64,000 nt of DNA, taken from assembly GCF_900187325.1 (NCBI RefSeq), contig NZ_FZMZ01000006.1, forward strand, positions 1,355,465-1,419,464, given 5' to 3'. Positions 1-7,864 of the stretch are shown one piece after another. Origin of the DNA: Virgibacillus ndiopensis (GTDB lineage Bacteria > Bacillota > Bacilli > Bacillales > Amphibacillaceae). Below the pieces are notes generated by a model. It made no database searches, was not told where the DNA came from, and saw only the letters and a program-made list of their open reading frames with translations. A program made the translations under genes and the position numbers. The stretch's first letter is position 1; each line of letters starts with the position of its first letter.

Positions 1-1023
1 TTAGGCAGTCTGTTTGTAGCAAATGGAGTAACTGATTATCAACCTTTAGAAGCATTTATTAAAATGATTCCATTAAACTTTTATGCTATAACTGCATTAA
101 TACTTGTTTTTCTTGTGGCGTATTTAAAAGTGGACTTCGGCCCAATGAGAAAGCATGAACTTCATGCTATTGAAACTGGGGAAGTTGTTAATCCAAATCA
201 AAAAGTTCCTGGTGATTTGCAGGAGACATTTGAGTCACACAAAAATGGAACTATTTATAACTTACTCGTCCCAATTATTGTATTAATTGTCGCTACTGTT
301 TCTAGTATGATTGTTACTGGTATACAAGCAAGTGATCAACCAACGATATTAACAATTTTTGCTAATACGAACGTTAATATGTCACTATTTGTTGGTGGGG
401 TTTTATCTGTTTTAACTGCATTGATTTTTCATTTGTCACAGAAACAACCGAAAGCAAATGGTTTTAAGGTTTTCTATGAAGGTATAAAAACAATGCTTCC
501 AGCAATTTATATATTATTGTTAGCTTGGATGATTGGTTCTGTCATTGAAACACTTGAAACAGGTAATTATTTAGCACAAATCGTAAATGATGCGTCTATA
601 AGTCCTGCTTTATTACCGTTTTTATTCTTTATAATTGCGGGTCTAATGGCACTGGCTACAGGTACCTCATGGGGGACGTTTGGCATAATGTTACCAATAG
701 CCGCACAGGTGACTGTAATTACGGATATGGATATGCTCCTTCCATCGCTTGCGGCAGTTCTAGCTGGTTCAGTATTTGGTGATCATTGTTCACCAATTTC
801 GGATACAACAATTTTGTCATCTACAGGTGCTGGAGCAAATCATATTGATCACGTTGTAACGCAATTGCCGTTTGCAATTCTAGCTGCTGCTGCCTCAAGC
901 GCAGGGTTTTTAATTGTTGGTTGGACAGGCCAAGTATGGTTGGCGTTTGTAGTAGCAATAATTGTTATTATAGCTATAGGATTATTAATTCAATTTTTCT
1001 CGAAAACGAAAGTAAACAACTGA
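1..1023 (+). CDS. NhaC-family Na+/H+ antiporter (partial, C-terminal part)
   Basis: The reading frame is open from the first base of the window, so the N-terminus lies outside; about 340 residues are visible, ending at TGA 1021-1023. It is a polytopic membrane protein with long hydrophobic segments. Near the C-terminal third are two stretches typical of the NhaC family, ATGTSWGTFGIMLPI and GDHCSPISDTTILSSTGA, which carry conserved polar residues inside membrane helices. Members exchange Na+ for H+ (some exchange malate/lactate), so the role is Na+ extrusion or coupled organic-acid exchange at the plasma membrane; which one cannot be told from the sequence. It ends just before a strong terminator and is transcribed separately from the following transporter. 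Confidence 0.85.
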   Translation, partial: LGSLFVANGVTDYQPLEAFIKMIPLNFYAITALILVFLVAYLKVDFGPMRKHELHAIETGEVVNPNQKVPGDLQETFESHKNGTIYNLLVPIIVLIVATVSSMIVTGIQASDQPTILTIFANTNVNMSLFVGGVLSVLTALIFHLSQKQPKANGFKVFYEGIKTMLPAIYILLLAWMIGSVIETLETGNYLAQIVNDASISPALLPFLFFIIAGLMALATGTSWGTFGIMLPIAAQVTVITDMDMLLPSLAAVLAGSVFGDHCSPISDTTILSSTGAGANHIDHVVTQLPFAILAAAASSAGFLIVGWTGQVWLAFVVAIIVIIAIGLLIQFFSKTKVNN

Positions 1024-1040
1024 TATAGTTGAAATCAAAT

Positions 1041-1075
1041 AAAAAACCTCCCATTTTTTAAAATGGGAGGTTTTT
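1041..1075 (+). terminator. Rho-independent terminator after the NhaC-type gene
   Basis: A stem formed by AAAACCTCCCATTT and its complement AAAATGGGAGGTTTT closes on a T/A loop and is followed by a T run. It starts about 20 bases after the stop codon. Confidence 0.85.
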
Positions 1076-1119
1076 ATTATAGAAAAGACAAAAATAATAC
1101 TGAAAAGTAAAATAATACT

Positions 1120-1148
1120 TTGACATAGTCAAAAAGTACCGTTATAAT
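1120..1148 (+). promoter_or_regulatory. Sigma-A promoter of the NSS transporter gene
   Basis: Perfect consensus TTGACA (1120-1125) and TATAAT (1143-1148) separated by exactly 17 bases. The start codon is at 1249, giving an untranslated leader of about 95 bases in which no known riboswitch is recognisable. Confidence 0.75.
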
Positions 1149-1248
1149 ACAAGCATAAATATCAGAAAAAAATAAACATTTATAACATTCCTTATTAAAA
1201 CAAGTCATAGAATTTAAGTAATAAGGAAAATTAGGGGAGGTCAAGAGA

Positions 1249-2781
1249 ATGGAAACTCGGTCACAATGGGGGACAAGAGCTGGTTTTATACTTGCTGCAG
1301 TAGGATCAGCAGTTGGTTTAGGTAATATTTGGCGATTTCCAGCAGTAGCTTATGAAAATGGGGGTGGAGCATTCTTCATTCCATATTTATTTGCATTGCT
1401 AACGGCTGGTATTCCGATTTTGATTTTGGAATTCACAATTGGTCATAAACATCGTGGTTCTGCACCATTATCTTACAGAAGAATGAATAAGAAAACAGAA
1501 TGGATTGGTTGGTGGCAAGTGTTAGTCGCATTCGTCATTTCAACTTATTATTCCGTAATTATTGCCTGGGCAATTATGTATTCAATTTACTCGTTTAACT
1601 TAAATTGGGGAGAAGATACAGAATCATTTTTGTTTAATGATTATTTGAATTTGGCCGCACCTGGGGAAATTGGCGGATTAGTTCCTAGTGTTCTTATACC
1701 ATTAATTGTTGTATGGGTGGTAGTTTTAGGTATTTTATTTAAAGGTGTTAAAAAGGGTATTGAGGTTGCTAATAGAATCTTTATTCCTGCATTAGTAATT
1801 ATATTTCTTGTAATTGTCATTCGGGCAGTCACTTTACCTGGTGCAACAGCAGGGTTGGATGCTTTCTTTGCACCCGATTTTAGTAAAATTCTAGAACCTG
1901 ATGTTTGGGTAGCAGCGTATGGTCAAATTTTCTTCAGTTTATCTATTGCATTTGCAATTATGATTACGTATTCCAGTTATTTGCCGAAAAAATCGGATAT
2001 AACGAATAACGCATTTATTACTGGTTTTGCCAATTCAAGTTTTGAACTGTTATGTGGTATTGGTGTCTTTGCAGTACTTGGCTTTATGGCTACACAACAA
2101 GGGGTAGCAGTTTCCGACGTGGTAGCTGGCGGAGTTGGTTTAGCATTTGTTGTATTCCCGCAAATTATTAACCAGTTCCCAGCATTAAACGAACTTTTTG
2201 GATTTTTATTCTTTGCTTCACTTGTTTTAGCTGGGCTAACATCATTGATGTCTATTACGGAGACGTATGTTGCGGGGCTAGTTGATAAATTTAAAATCTC
2301 CAGAAGTAAAGCAGTTTTGTTCGGTGGAGGATTAGCGGCAGTGATTTCCTTGTTGTTTGCCACACGAGGAGGTTTGAACTTCCTTGACTCTGTGGATTAC
2401 TTTATCAACCAATTCGGTGTGGCATTCGTTGGTTTAGTAGAAGTTATTGTAGTAGCGTGGATACTCCGTAAAATTGGTGATTTCAAATCGCATGCAAATG
2501 GTATTTCTGATATTAAGCTTGGATCCTGGTGGACAATTAGCTTAGGTATTATTACTCCTATTGTTTTAGGATATACGATGTATGGTTTGTTCGCGCAAAA
2601 CCTACAAAAGCAATTTGATACTGATAGTGGAAACTACGGAAACTATTCAGATTCGTTCATATTTTATGCAGGATGGATAGTTGCACTTGGAGTAATAGTG
2701 GTAGGTGTGCTGTTATCATTAGCAAAATGGAAAACACCTCAAGCAGAGAAAACAGATTCAGAAGCTAGGGAGGCAAAATAA
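1249..2781 (+). CDS. Sodium-dependent NSS (SNF) family transporter, large subunit
   Basis: The 510-aa polytopic membrane protein opens with the hallmark of the neurotransmitter:sodium symporter family, AVGLGNIWRFP (residues 21-31), whose unwound TM1 binds Na+ and substrate. About twelve hydrophobic segments follow. Family members import amino acids with Na+; the substrate here is unknown, though the small subunit that follows points to the MetPS type (methionine/alanine in Corynebacterium). A strong ribosome site, GGGGAGG, precedes the ATG. The stop codon overlaps by one base the ATG of the small subunit gene, so the two are translationally coupled. Homologues in B. subtilis are YocR/YhdH. 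Confidence 0.9.
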   Translation: METRSQWGTRAGFILAAVGSAVGLGNIWRFPAVAYENGGGAFFIPYLFALLTAGIPILILEFTIGHKHRGSAPLSYRRMNKKTEWIGWWQVLVAFVISTYYSVIIAWAIMYSIYSFNLNWGEDTESFLFNDYLNLAAPGEIGGLVPSVLIPLIVVWVVVLGILFKGVKKGIEVANRIFIPALVIIFLVIVIRAVTLPGATAGLDAFFAPDFSKILEPDVWVAAYGQIFFSLSIAFAIMITYSSYLPKKSDITNNAFITGFANSSFELLCGIGVFAVLGFMATQQGVAVSDVVAGGVGLAFVVFPQIINQFPALNELFGFLFFASLVLAGLTSLMSITETYVAGLVDKFKISRSKAVLFGGGLAAVISLLFATRGGLNFLDSVDYFINQFGVAFVGLVEVIVVAWILRKIGDFKSHANGISDIKLGSWWTISLGIITPIVLGYTMYGLFAQNLQKQFDTDSGNYGNYSDSFIFYAGWIVALGVIVVGVLLSLAKWKTPQAEKTDSEAREAK

Positions 2782-2888
2782 TGAGTGGTGGAGCGATAGT
2801 AGTTATGATCCTTGGTATCGTAATTCTTTGGGGAGGATTGGCAGCAAGTATCACAAATGCTGTGAAAAAGTCAAAAGTCTCAAAGTAA
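2781..2888 (+). CDS. MetS-like small subunit of NSS transporter (35 aa)
   Basis: A 35-codon frame starts at an ATG that shares its first base with the stop of the preceding transporter (TAATG overlap). The peptide begins MSGGAIVVMILGIVILWGG, a single membrane helix, and ends in a short Lys/Ser-rich cytoplasmic tail. Size, position and topology match the MetS family, a one-helix subunit required by MetP-type NSS transporters. An intrinsic terminator follows at once, so it closes a two-gene operon. The assignment rests on context and topology. Confidence 0.75.
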   Translation: MSGGAIVVMILGIVILWGGLAASITNAVKKSKVSK

Positions 2889-2897
2889 AATTAATCT

Positions 2898-2933
2898 GAA
2901 AAAGCCTTTACCTGCATGGTAAAGGCTTTTTTT
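2898..2933. terminator. Bidirectional terminator between NSS operon and lytH
   Basis: The stem AAAAGCCTTTACC / GGTAAAGGCTTTT has a TGCA-containing loop, a T run on the + side and an A run on the - side. It separates the convergent NSS operon and lytH, whose stop codon lies at its edge. Confidence 0.85.
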
Positions 2934-3906
2934 ACTTTTGCTTAGTCATCCGCTCCCATTTCTTTAGGTATGGATATGGATCAAATGACCACTCACTATA
3001 TCCATTGTCTTTATACATTCCATAATGCAGATGTGGTGGAAATTTACCCGATGTTCCAGGTGGTCCATAGCCGCTAGATCCTACACTTCCAAGTACATCC
3101 CCGGGTTGAACGATTTTCCCTACTTCAATATCATCTTCATAGCCGTTCAAGTGTCCATAATAATGATAAATATTATTTATATCCCTAATACCTAATCGCC
3201 AACCACCGTATAAATTCCAGCCTTTCATCTCAACCACACCGTATGTTGTTGATTTTACAGGTGTTCCATAGCTAGCGAAAATATCTGTTCCTTCGTGTAT
3301 ACGTAAACCACCGAATCCCCGTCGATCACCCCATGTATTGTTGTAGCTATAGTTATGTTTAATAGATACTGGGAAATCACGATCTTTTAGTTCTAGCTTC
3401 TGAAACTTTTTAAACACTTTCGCCGTACTCATTATGCTATGAACAGTTAGATCCCGCTTGTAGAAATTCCATAGTGCGATTTTAATATCATCTTTTGTTG
3501 GTCCATAATGTAAAATCCAATTTGCCATTGTATATAATAGGTCTTCACCATTTTTAGGATCTGCTTTTTTATCACCATTACCGTCTTTGCCAATGCCGTC
3601 AAAAAATCCGATAACCGTTTCGTCTTTTATCATTGCACTATTTCCAAGACCATACCATAGATCATTTTCAATGGAAATGGAGATCACCTGTTCATCTGAT
3701 GTTTCCTCTTGACTATTTCGTTCATATTGGTCAATAGCCGCAATATAATACCATGGAATGGATGTTAGTGCTTCGGTTTTTTTGTATAACGCCATCCTCT
3801 GGTTAAAAATTGATTCCTCTTTAGCCTGTATGGGAGTTCCTATACATAAACAAGAGAATAACATGAATATAAGTATGAAATAAAAGCGTTTATTGAACAT
3901 TAACAT
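2932..3906 (-). CDS. lytH: M23-family cell-wall endopeptidase, LytH-like (spore cortex)
   Basis: The 324-aa exported protein has an N-terminal hydrophobic signal segment, a middle region of about 150 residues of no recognised fold, and a C-terminal lysostaphin-type M23 domain. Zn ligands are visible as H-E-G-T-D (His204, Asp208) and HLH (292-294). B. subtilis LytH (YunA) is an L-alanoyl-D-glutamate endopeptidase that trims cortex peptidoglycan in the forespore, and its gene likewise neighbours the yut genes. The frame extends upstream through a GTG at 3912, but that GTG overlaps the GAGGTG ribosome site, so the ATG at 3906 (or the one at 3900) is the likely start. lipA (yutB), which I recall next to lytH in B. 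subtilis, is absent here. Confidence 0.85.
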   Translation of the reverse strand: MLMFNKRFYFILIFMLFSCLCIGTPIQAKEESIFNQRMALYKKTEALTSIPWYYIAAIDQYERNSQEETSDEQVISISIENDLWYGLGNSAMIKDETVIGFFDGIGKDGNGDKKADPKNGEDLLYTMANWILHYGPTKDDIKIALWNFYKRDLTVHSIMSTAKVFKKFQKLELKDRDFPVSIKHNYSYNNTWGDRRGFGGLRIHEGTDIFASYGTPVKSTTYGVVEMKGWNLYGGWRLGIRDINNIYHYYGHLNGYEDDIEVGKIVQPGDVLGSVGSSGYGPPGTSGKFPPHLHYGMYKDNGYSEWSFDPYPYLKKWERMTKQK

Positions 3907-3979
3907 TTTCACCTCTTTTACGTATTCCTATTTACTTTTTCCTTTTTAACTAAAAAAACAATTGGAAATGGTATACAAT

Positions 3980-4014
3980 TAAAAGACTAACACTAAAAAG
4001 TGTTAGCCTTTTGC
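3980..4014 (-). terminator. Terminator of the YhcN/YlaJ-type lipoprotein gene
   Basis: Read on the - strand, AAAGGCTAACACTTTTT pairs with AGTGTTAGTCTTTT and ends in T-rich sequence. It lies 12 bases past the stop codon at 4026. Confidence 0.75.
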
Positions 4015-4025
4015 GTTGTTATTGG

Positions 4026-4577
4026 TTATTTATTTAAACCCTGTGGCGTTTTTTTCATCTCTTTTATAATTTGATTGATGGTGTTATCATAATTTTTATT
4101 TTGGGAACTTGAGTTGTGTAGACTATGGATATCGTTCATAAGGGATTCGTTGTCTGACACATATACATGATAAAATCTAGGGGTAGCCGACATTGCAGAG
4201 CGCTTTGCGATATCGGCTGCTCGATCATCCTCTAGTTCATCATTTTTTTGATATGCAATAAGCACTTCTTCGTCGGTCACAAGTGTTGCTACTTCATCGA
4301 ATCCATCATTTCGCAAAATAATTCGTGTAATCATGTTGGCCATTTCAGTACGGTCAACTTTCGCAGTATGATTTTGTTCGCCATCATTGTTTAGTTGATC
4401 TTTTGTGTACCTTACATAGCCAAGTCTGTCATTTTGTTCTTGTTCAGCCGGTGATTGAAGTTCTTCTGTTGGATCCAATTCATCGGAAATTTGCTCTCTT
4501 TCGTCAGTAGCATTTTCTGTATTGCCACAACCCGCAATTACAAACATTGCAAAAACAAGCGATAGAAACACCTTCAA
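4026..4577 (-). CDS. YhcN/YlaJ-type sporulation lipoprotein (YutC-like)
   Basis: The 183-aa protein starts with a lipoprotein signal peptide whose lipobox is VIAGC (Cys17). An acidic, Gln/Glu-rich linker follows, then a domain with the pattern of the YhcN/YlaJ sporulation lipoprotein family (ITRIILRNDGFDEVATLVTD). Its position between lytH and yutD corresponds to B. subtilis yutC. Members of this family are found in the spore inner membrane of Bacillus; the exact role is not established. The start is a TTG preceded by GGGAGG with a spacing of about ten bases. Its own terminator lies downstream. Confidence 0.7.
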   Translation of the reverse strand: MKVFLSLVFAMFVIAGCGNTENATDEREQISDELDPTEELQSPAEQEQNDRLGYVRYTKDQLNNDGEQNHTAKVDRTEMANMITRIILRNDGFDEVATLVTDEEVLIAYQKNDELEDDRAADIAKRSAMSATPRFYHVYVSDNESLMNDIHSLHNSSSQNKNYDNTINQIIKEMKKTPQGLNK

Positions 4578-4739
4578 AGTAAATTACCTCCCTCTTCTAT
4601 AAAGTTGTTGCCCCTTCACTTAGTTTGCTAATACCAATTAAATTAATGCAGATGAAATAATGGTATATAAAATTGAAATTTCTGGTTGTATAATGCTTAA
4701 ATATGATAAACTATAAAGAGTTTAAGCGGGGTGAGTTGA

Positions 4740-5015
4740 TTGATCGAAGTACAGGGAAAGAATTATGAAATTGTTGAAAACGTCAAAAACGCTTTTCAGG
4801 AAAGTGTATTAAACGATCGTTATTCAGATATTTTATCGAAATATGATTTTATTGTTGGGGACTGGGGTTATGAACAGCTTCGATTAAAAGGATTTTATGA
4901 TGATCAAAATCCAAAAGCTGCCTTTGATACGAAAATTAGTGCATTAGATGATTATTTATATGAATACTGTAATTTCGGTTGTGCATATTTTATTCTAAAG
5001 AAAATAGATAAGTAA
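4740..5015 (+). CDS. yutD: YutD family protein (DUF1027)
   Basis: The 91-aa soluble protein begins at TTG 4740; the frame is closed just upstream by TGA at 4737, so no earlier start exists. GCGGGGTGAG serves as ribosome site. Sequence features such as DRYSDILSKYDFIVGDWGYEQLRLKGFY and a C-terminal YEYCNFGCAYFIL match the small YutD family of Firmicutes, whose function is unknown. It is convergent with the next gene, and the shared terminator hairpin lies directly after its stop. Confidence 0.75.
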   Translation: MIEVQGKNYEIVENVKNAFQESVLNDRYSDILSKYDFIVGDWGYEQLRLKGFYDDQNPKAAFDTKISALDDYLYEYCNFGCAYFILKKIDK

Positions 5016-5044
5016 AAAGCAGTAGTTTACTCCTACTGCTTTTC
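5014..5044. terminator. Bidirectional terminator overlapping a gene end
   Basis: The hairpin AAAAGCAGTAG / CTACTGCTTTT (arms 5015-5025 and 5033-5043) serves the convergent yutD and the - strand gene ending at 5033. The right arm contains the last codons and TAG stop of the - strand gene. Confidence 0.75.
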
Positions 5045-5317
5045 TTGTTGTGGATTAACATCATCTGGTTCGTCATGGATTGGATGTGCACCAGGAGTCT
5101 GACGAGGTAAATCTTCGTGAAGTTCTTTATATGGATAAACAAAAGCACTTTGTCTACGCTGATGCTCTTTCCATGGTGTTGACTTGCTTTTTACAGGTTC
5201 ATCATCATTGATTGGTGACCCCATTGGCCCTTCTGGAAACTCTTCGGGTATTAAATTATTATTCATGTTATTCACATTGGAGAAATTAGAGTATTTTTTT
5301 TTGTCCTTTTTTCCCAT
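5033..5317 (-). CDS. Small hydrophilic protein of unknown function (94 aa)
   Basis: I do not recognise a domain. The product is very hydrophilic: a basic N-terminus (MGKKDKKK), an Asn-rich stretch (NNMNNN), then Pro/Glu/Asp-rich sequence with no membrane segment and no signal peptide, suggesting a largely disordered cytosolic protein. The frame can be extended by three codons to an ATG at 5326, but the AAAGGA ribosome site sits directly against that codon, whereas the ATG at 5317 has proper spacing. The terminator hairpin overlaps its last codons. Similar short proteins occur at this locus in other Bacillaceae as far as I recall, without an assigned function. Confidence 0.6.
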   Translation of the reverse strand: MGKKDKKKYSNFSNVNNMNNNLIPEEFPEGPMGSPINDDEPVKSKSTPWKEHQRRQSAFVYPYKELHEDLPRQTPGAHPIHDEPDDVNPQQEKQ

Positions 5318-5408
5318 ATGGTTCATCCTTTCTTAAAATTAGCTTTAGCTAAAAGATAAGGAAATATCATTCCAATAGTTGGGATTCGTCCAAATTAATA
5401 ATATCTTT

Positions 5409-5669
5409 TCAAAGTATTTCACGTAAAATGTCTCTTAATTCATCAGCTTCCATTTCCGTTACATGAAAAATGTGTTCAATTTCTCCGTGTTTTTCAATTT
5501 CCTCTTTACCTAAGACTGCAAAGCGGTTTTTATGTAAATCAATGACAAGCTTTTTAGAGCCTTCTTCAACAAAAGCAAAATCGTATCGTTTAAAGTTCCC
5601 CATTACACTAACATAACGTACTTCTTTTGTAACCGTTTTATCCTGAAGGTATTCAAATTTGTTGCCCAT
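5409..5669 (-). CDS. DUF3055-like cytosolic protein (86 aa)
   Basis: A compact 86-aa soluble protein with the pattern RYVSVMG...KRYDFAFVEE...KKLVIDLHKNRFAVLG...EHIFHVTEMEADELRDILREIL. This resembles the short Bacillales family DUF3055, known only as a cytosolic protein of unknown function. There is no signal peptide or membrane segment. The ATG is preceded by a GGAGAT ribosome site. It is divergent from yutE with about 110 bases between the genes. The family assignment is from memory of the pattern. Confidence 0.6.
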   Translation of the reverse strand: MGNKFEYLQDKTVTKEVRYVSVMGNFKRYDFAFVEEGSKKLVIDLHKNRFAVLGKEEIEKHGEIEHIFHVTEMEADELRDILREIL

Positions 5670-5777
5670 AATTTATCTCCTTTACAATTGACGTTTTTTA
5701 CACTATACCACGTTTTGTTTATTCCATCATTTTAAATATGATATATTAAACTATAGAAGTAAATTGGAGGGGTATAG

Positions 5778-6215
5778 ATGTATTTTGTTGATCGTAGTAA
5801 AATAGAGCAAACGCTTTTATATATGGAAGGCTTATTAGAAGAATTGGCAACGGGAAGTTACGAATCCTATACGGAAAAGCTGAGCTTAGAGCGCATTTCA
5901 CATATGTTAGTTGAATCGATGATGGATGTCGGAAATATGATGATCGATGGTTTTATTATGCGAGACCCGGGTAGTTTTGATGACATAATTGACATTTTGA
6001 TTGATGAAAATGTATTACCGAAAGAAGATGAATCAAATTACAAAAGGGTATTGCAGCTACGAAAAAAAGTTATTAAAGAATACTTGGAGATTGACCATTC
6101 ACTATTATTACAAACTATTTTAGAAAACAAGCATGTACTTGATGCATTTGGTGATCGAATTCGATCATATTTAACTAATGAACTTGGTGTTGCCAATGCA
6201 TTTTCAAATGAATGA
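5778..6215 (+). CDS. yutE: YutE, HepT-like (DUF86) protein
   Basis: The 145-aa all-helical protein matches the DUF86/HepT-like fold: LERISHMLVESMMDVGNMMIDGFIMRDPGSFDDIIDIL is typical. In HepT toxins the catalytic motif is RX4-6HXY; the corresponding place here reads R95-KKVI-K100-E-Y102, so the His is a Lys. No MNT-type nucleotidyltransferase (the usual antitoxin partner) is adjacent. It is therefore more likely a house-keeping relative than an active toxin. GGAGGGG precedes the ATG. It lies 35 bases upstream of yutF and is probably co-transcribed with it. Confidence 0.75.
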   Translation: MYFVDRSKIEQTLLYMEGLLEELATGSYESYTEKLSLERISHMLVESMMDVGNMMIDGFIMRDPGSFDDIIDILIDENVLPKEDESNYKRVLQLRKKVIKEYLEIDHSLLLQTILENKHVLDAFGDRIRSYLTNELGVANAFSNE

Positions 6216-6250
6216 ACGTTAGGTGAAACGAAGGAAATGAGGAATTAAGT

Positions 6251-7021
6251 TTGAAAAAATATAATGGTTATTTAATTGATCTTGATGGAACTATGTACCT
6301 GGGGAACGAACGAATAGAAGCTGCCACAGAGTTTGTGGATGCTTTACATGAACAAAATATACCATATTTGTTTTTAACAAATAATTCATCTAAAACACAA
6401 GCTCAAGTTTCCGATAAGTTAAATAAGATGGAGATAAAATCAACACCGGAACATGTATTTACGTCGAGTATGGCAACAGCAAAATATATTAAACAACAAA
6501 AAAAGGCGGCCAGATGCTATGTTATTGGTGAAGAAGGTTTGTACGATGCTTTAGAGAATGAAGGTTTAATTGTTGCAAAAGAAGAATGTGATTTTGTCAT
6601 CGTTGGGATCGATCGAGAAGTAAATTATGAAAAACTTGCTGGTGCTTGTCTGGCAATTCGAAATGGTGCTGAATTTATATCTACAAATGGTGATGTAGCC
6701 ATTCCAACTGAACGAGGACTGCTTCCGGGAAATGGTGCCATAACGTCAGTAATTACGGTTAGTACTGGTAGTGAACCAACTTTTATTGGTAAACCAGAAA
6801 CAGTTATTATGAATGAAGCAATGAATACATTGGGAATGGATAAGAAAAATATACTAATGGTAGGAGATAATTATAATACGGATATACTCGCTGGTGTTCA
6901 TGCAGGAATTGATACGTTAATGGTATTTACTGGTGTTACACCATTTAAGAATTATCCAAACCTGGACAAAAAACCTACGTATTATGTACATAGTTTACAG
7001 GAGTGGATCTGTAATATTTAA
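6251..7021 (+). CDS. yutF: NagD-like HAD phosphatase YutF
   Basis: The 256-aa protein is a complete HAD-superfamily phosphatase of the NagD/p-nitrophenyl phosphatase branch. The nucleophile motif DLDGT holds Asp10 and Asp12, motif II is TNNSS (43-47), motif III Lys is in GKPE (Lys181), and motif IV is GDNYNTD (206-211). Members dephosphorylate nucleotides or sugar phosphates; the physiological substrate of YutF is uncertain. The start is TTG at 6251 with a GAGG ribosome site about nine bases upstream. It forms a short operon with yutE and ends at a strong terminator. Confidence 0.85.
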   Translation: MKKYNGYLIDLDGTMYLGNERIEAATEFVDALHEQNIPYLFLTNNSSKTQAQVSDKLNKMEIKSTPEHVFTSSMATAKYIKQQKKAARCYVIGEEGLYDALENEGLIVAKEECDFVIVGIDREVNYEKLAGACLAIRNGAEFISTNGDVAIPTERGLLPGNGAITSVITVSTGSEPTFIGKPETVIMNEAMNTLGMDKKNILMVGDNYNTDILAGVHAGIDTLMVFTGVTPFKNYPNLDKKPTYYVHSLQEWICNI

Positions 7022-7050
7022 AAGGGGGAGCTAATTGCTTCCCCCTTTAG
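7020..7050 (+). terminator. Terminator of yutE-yutF
   Basis: The stem AAAGGGGGAGC / GCTTCCCCCTTT has an ATT-containing loop and lies directly after the yutF stop. The trailing T content is modest. Confidence 0.8.
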
Positions 7051-7104
7051 TTCTAGACTAGGAAATTATAAAATTTGAATGCTGTGGATAATTAAACTGC
7101 TGCA

Positions 7105-7255
7105 TCAGCAACATCCAACTCCAGCACGCAGCGACTGATGGACTTCCCTCACCTCCGTACGATAAGGTCAACATCTACGCTTAAGCTCTACGTGTTTCCT
7201 TTATCTCCTACGGCTCAGTCCAGTCCCTACGTCGCTGGGCGCTTGCGCTTTTGTT
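7105..7255. repeat. GC-richer intergenic repeat-like element
   Basis: Composition changes sharply from the AT-rich surroundings. The left side (about 7120-7148, ...GCAGCGACTGATGGACT...) and the right side (about 7214-7240, ...AGTCCAGTCCCTACGTCGCTG) form an imperfect inverted repeat, so the ends can pair. It abuts the last codon of the - strand yutG. From memory it resembles an interspersed repeat scattered through Oceanobacillus/Virgibacillus genomes, but there is no second copy in this window. The + strand frame through it (7138-7323) looks accidental. Confidence 0.5.
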
Positions 7256-7768
7256 CTAATCATCTAATTGTTTATCATCTGCTGAGCCATGCGCAAGTCT
7301 ACTTGAGGCAGCAGCGGCAATAGCGCCGACAATATCATCAAGAAATGTATGGCATTCACCTGTGGATTTGTCGTTTAACTTTTTGAGAATTCCAGGTTTC
7401 TGTTTATCAATGTATCCATAGTTGGTGAATCCGATTGATCCATAGACGTTAACGATGGACAGTGCAATAATTTCATCCACTCCATATAAGCTTTCATCAA
7501 TTTCAATTGTTTGCTGAAGTGGTTGAACTAATTTCTTTTCTTCTGCTAGCATATCGAGTTGAATTCCAGTTAAAACAGCATTTTGTACCTCGCGTTTCGT
7601 CAACACGCGATCCACGTTATGCTTGCATTCCTCCAAGGATAGATGATCATGATATTTTGATTGTAGGTAATATACTAATTCAGCAATATCGTCTAAAGTG
7701 ACACCACGTTCTGTTAGTAATTCTCTTGCTTTTATCTCTAACTCACTTTGTTTTGTTACCTTATCCAT
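7256..7768 (-). CDS. yutG: Phosphatidylglycerophosphatase A-like protein YutG
   Basis: The 170-aa protein carries the PgpA-family C-terminal core: YGSIGFTNYGYIDKQKPGIL followed by an HTFLDDIVGAIAAAA segment with the conserved DD pair and a small-residue helix. PgpA enzymes remove phosphate from phosphatidylglycerophosphate to make phosphatidylglycerol. The Bacillus YutG branch lacks the clear multi-span membrane region of E. coli PgpA, so the activity is inferred from family membership. It is divergent from yutH. Its 3' end is directly bordered by the repeat-like element, with no ordinary terminator between. Confidence 0.75.
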   Translation of the reverse strand: MDKVTKQSELEIKARELLTERGVTLDDIAELVYYLQSKYHDHLSLEECKHNVDRVLTKREVQNAVLTGIQLDMLAEEKKLVQPLQQTIEIDESLYGVDEIIALSIVNVYGSIGFTNYGYIDKQKPGILKKLNDKSTGECHTFLDDIVGAIAAAASSRLAHGSADDKQLDD

Positions 7769-7864
7769 TCTATATCACCTTTCTTAAATTTTTCTATTGT
7801 ATCTAGTTAAGATATATCAATGATTCACATACAATAGTGTAAATGGCTTGCAGGGGGAGATCGT

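Noticed and set aside
1977..2363. 128-aa - strand frame inside the NSS transporter gene
   Set aside because: It is the antisense shadow of a conserved membrane protein gene with clear family motifs.
7138..7323. 61-aa + strand frame near yutG
   Set aside because: It runs through the repeat-like element and into the antisense of yutG, with no ribosome site or recognisable domain.
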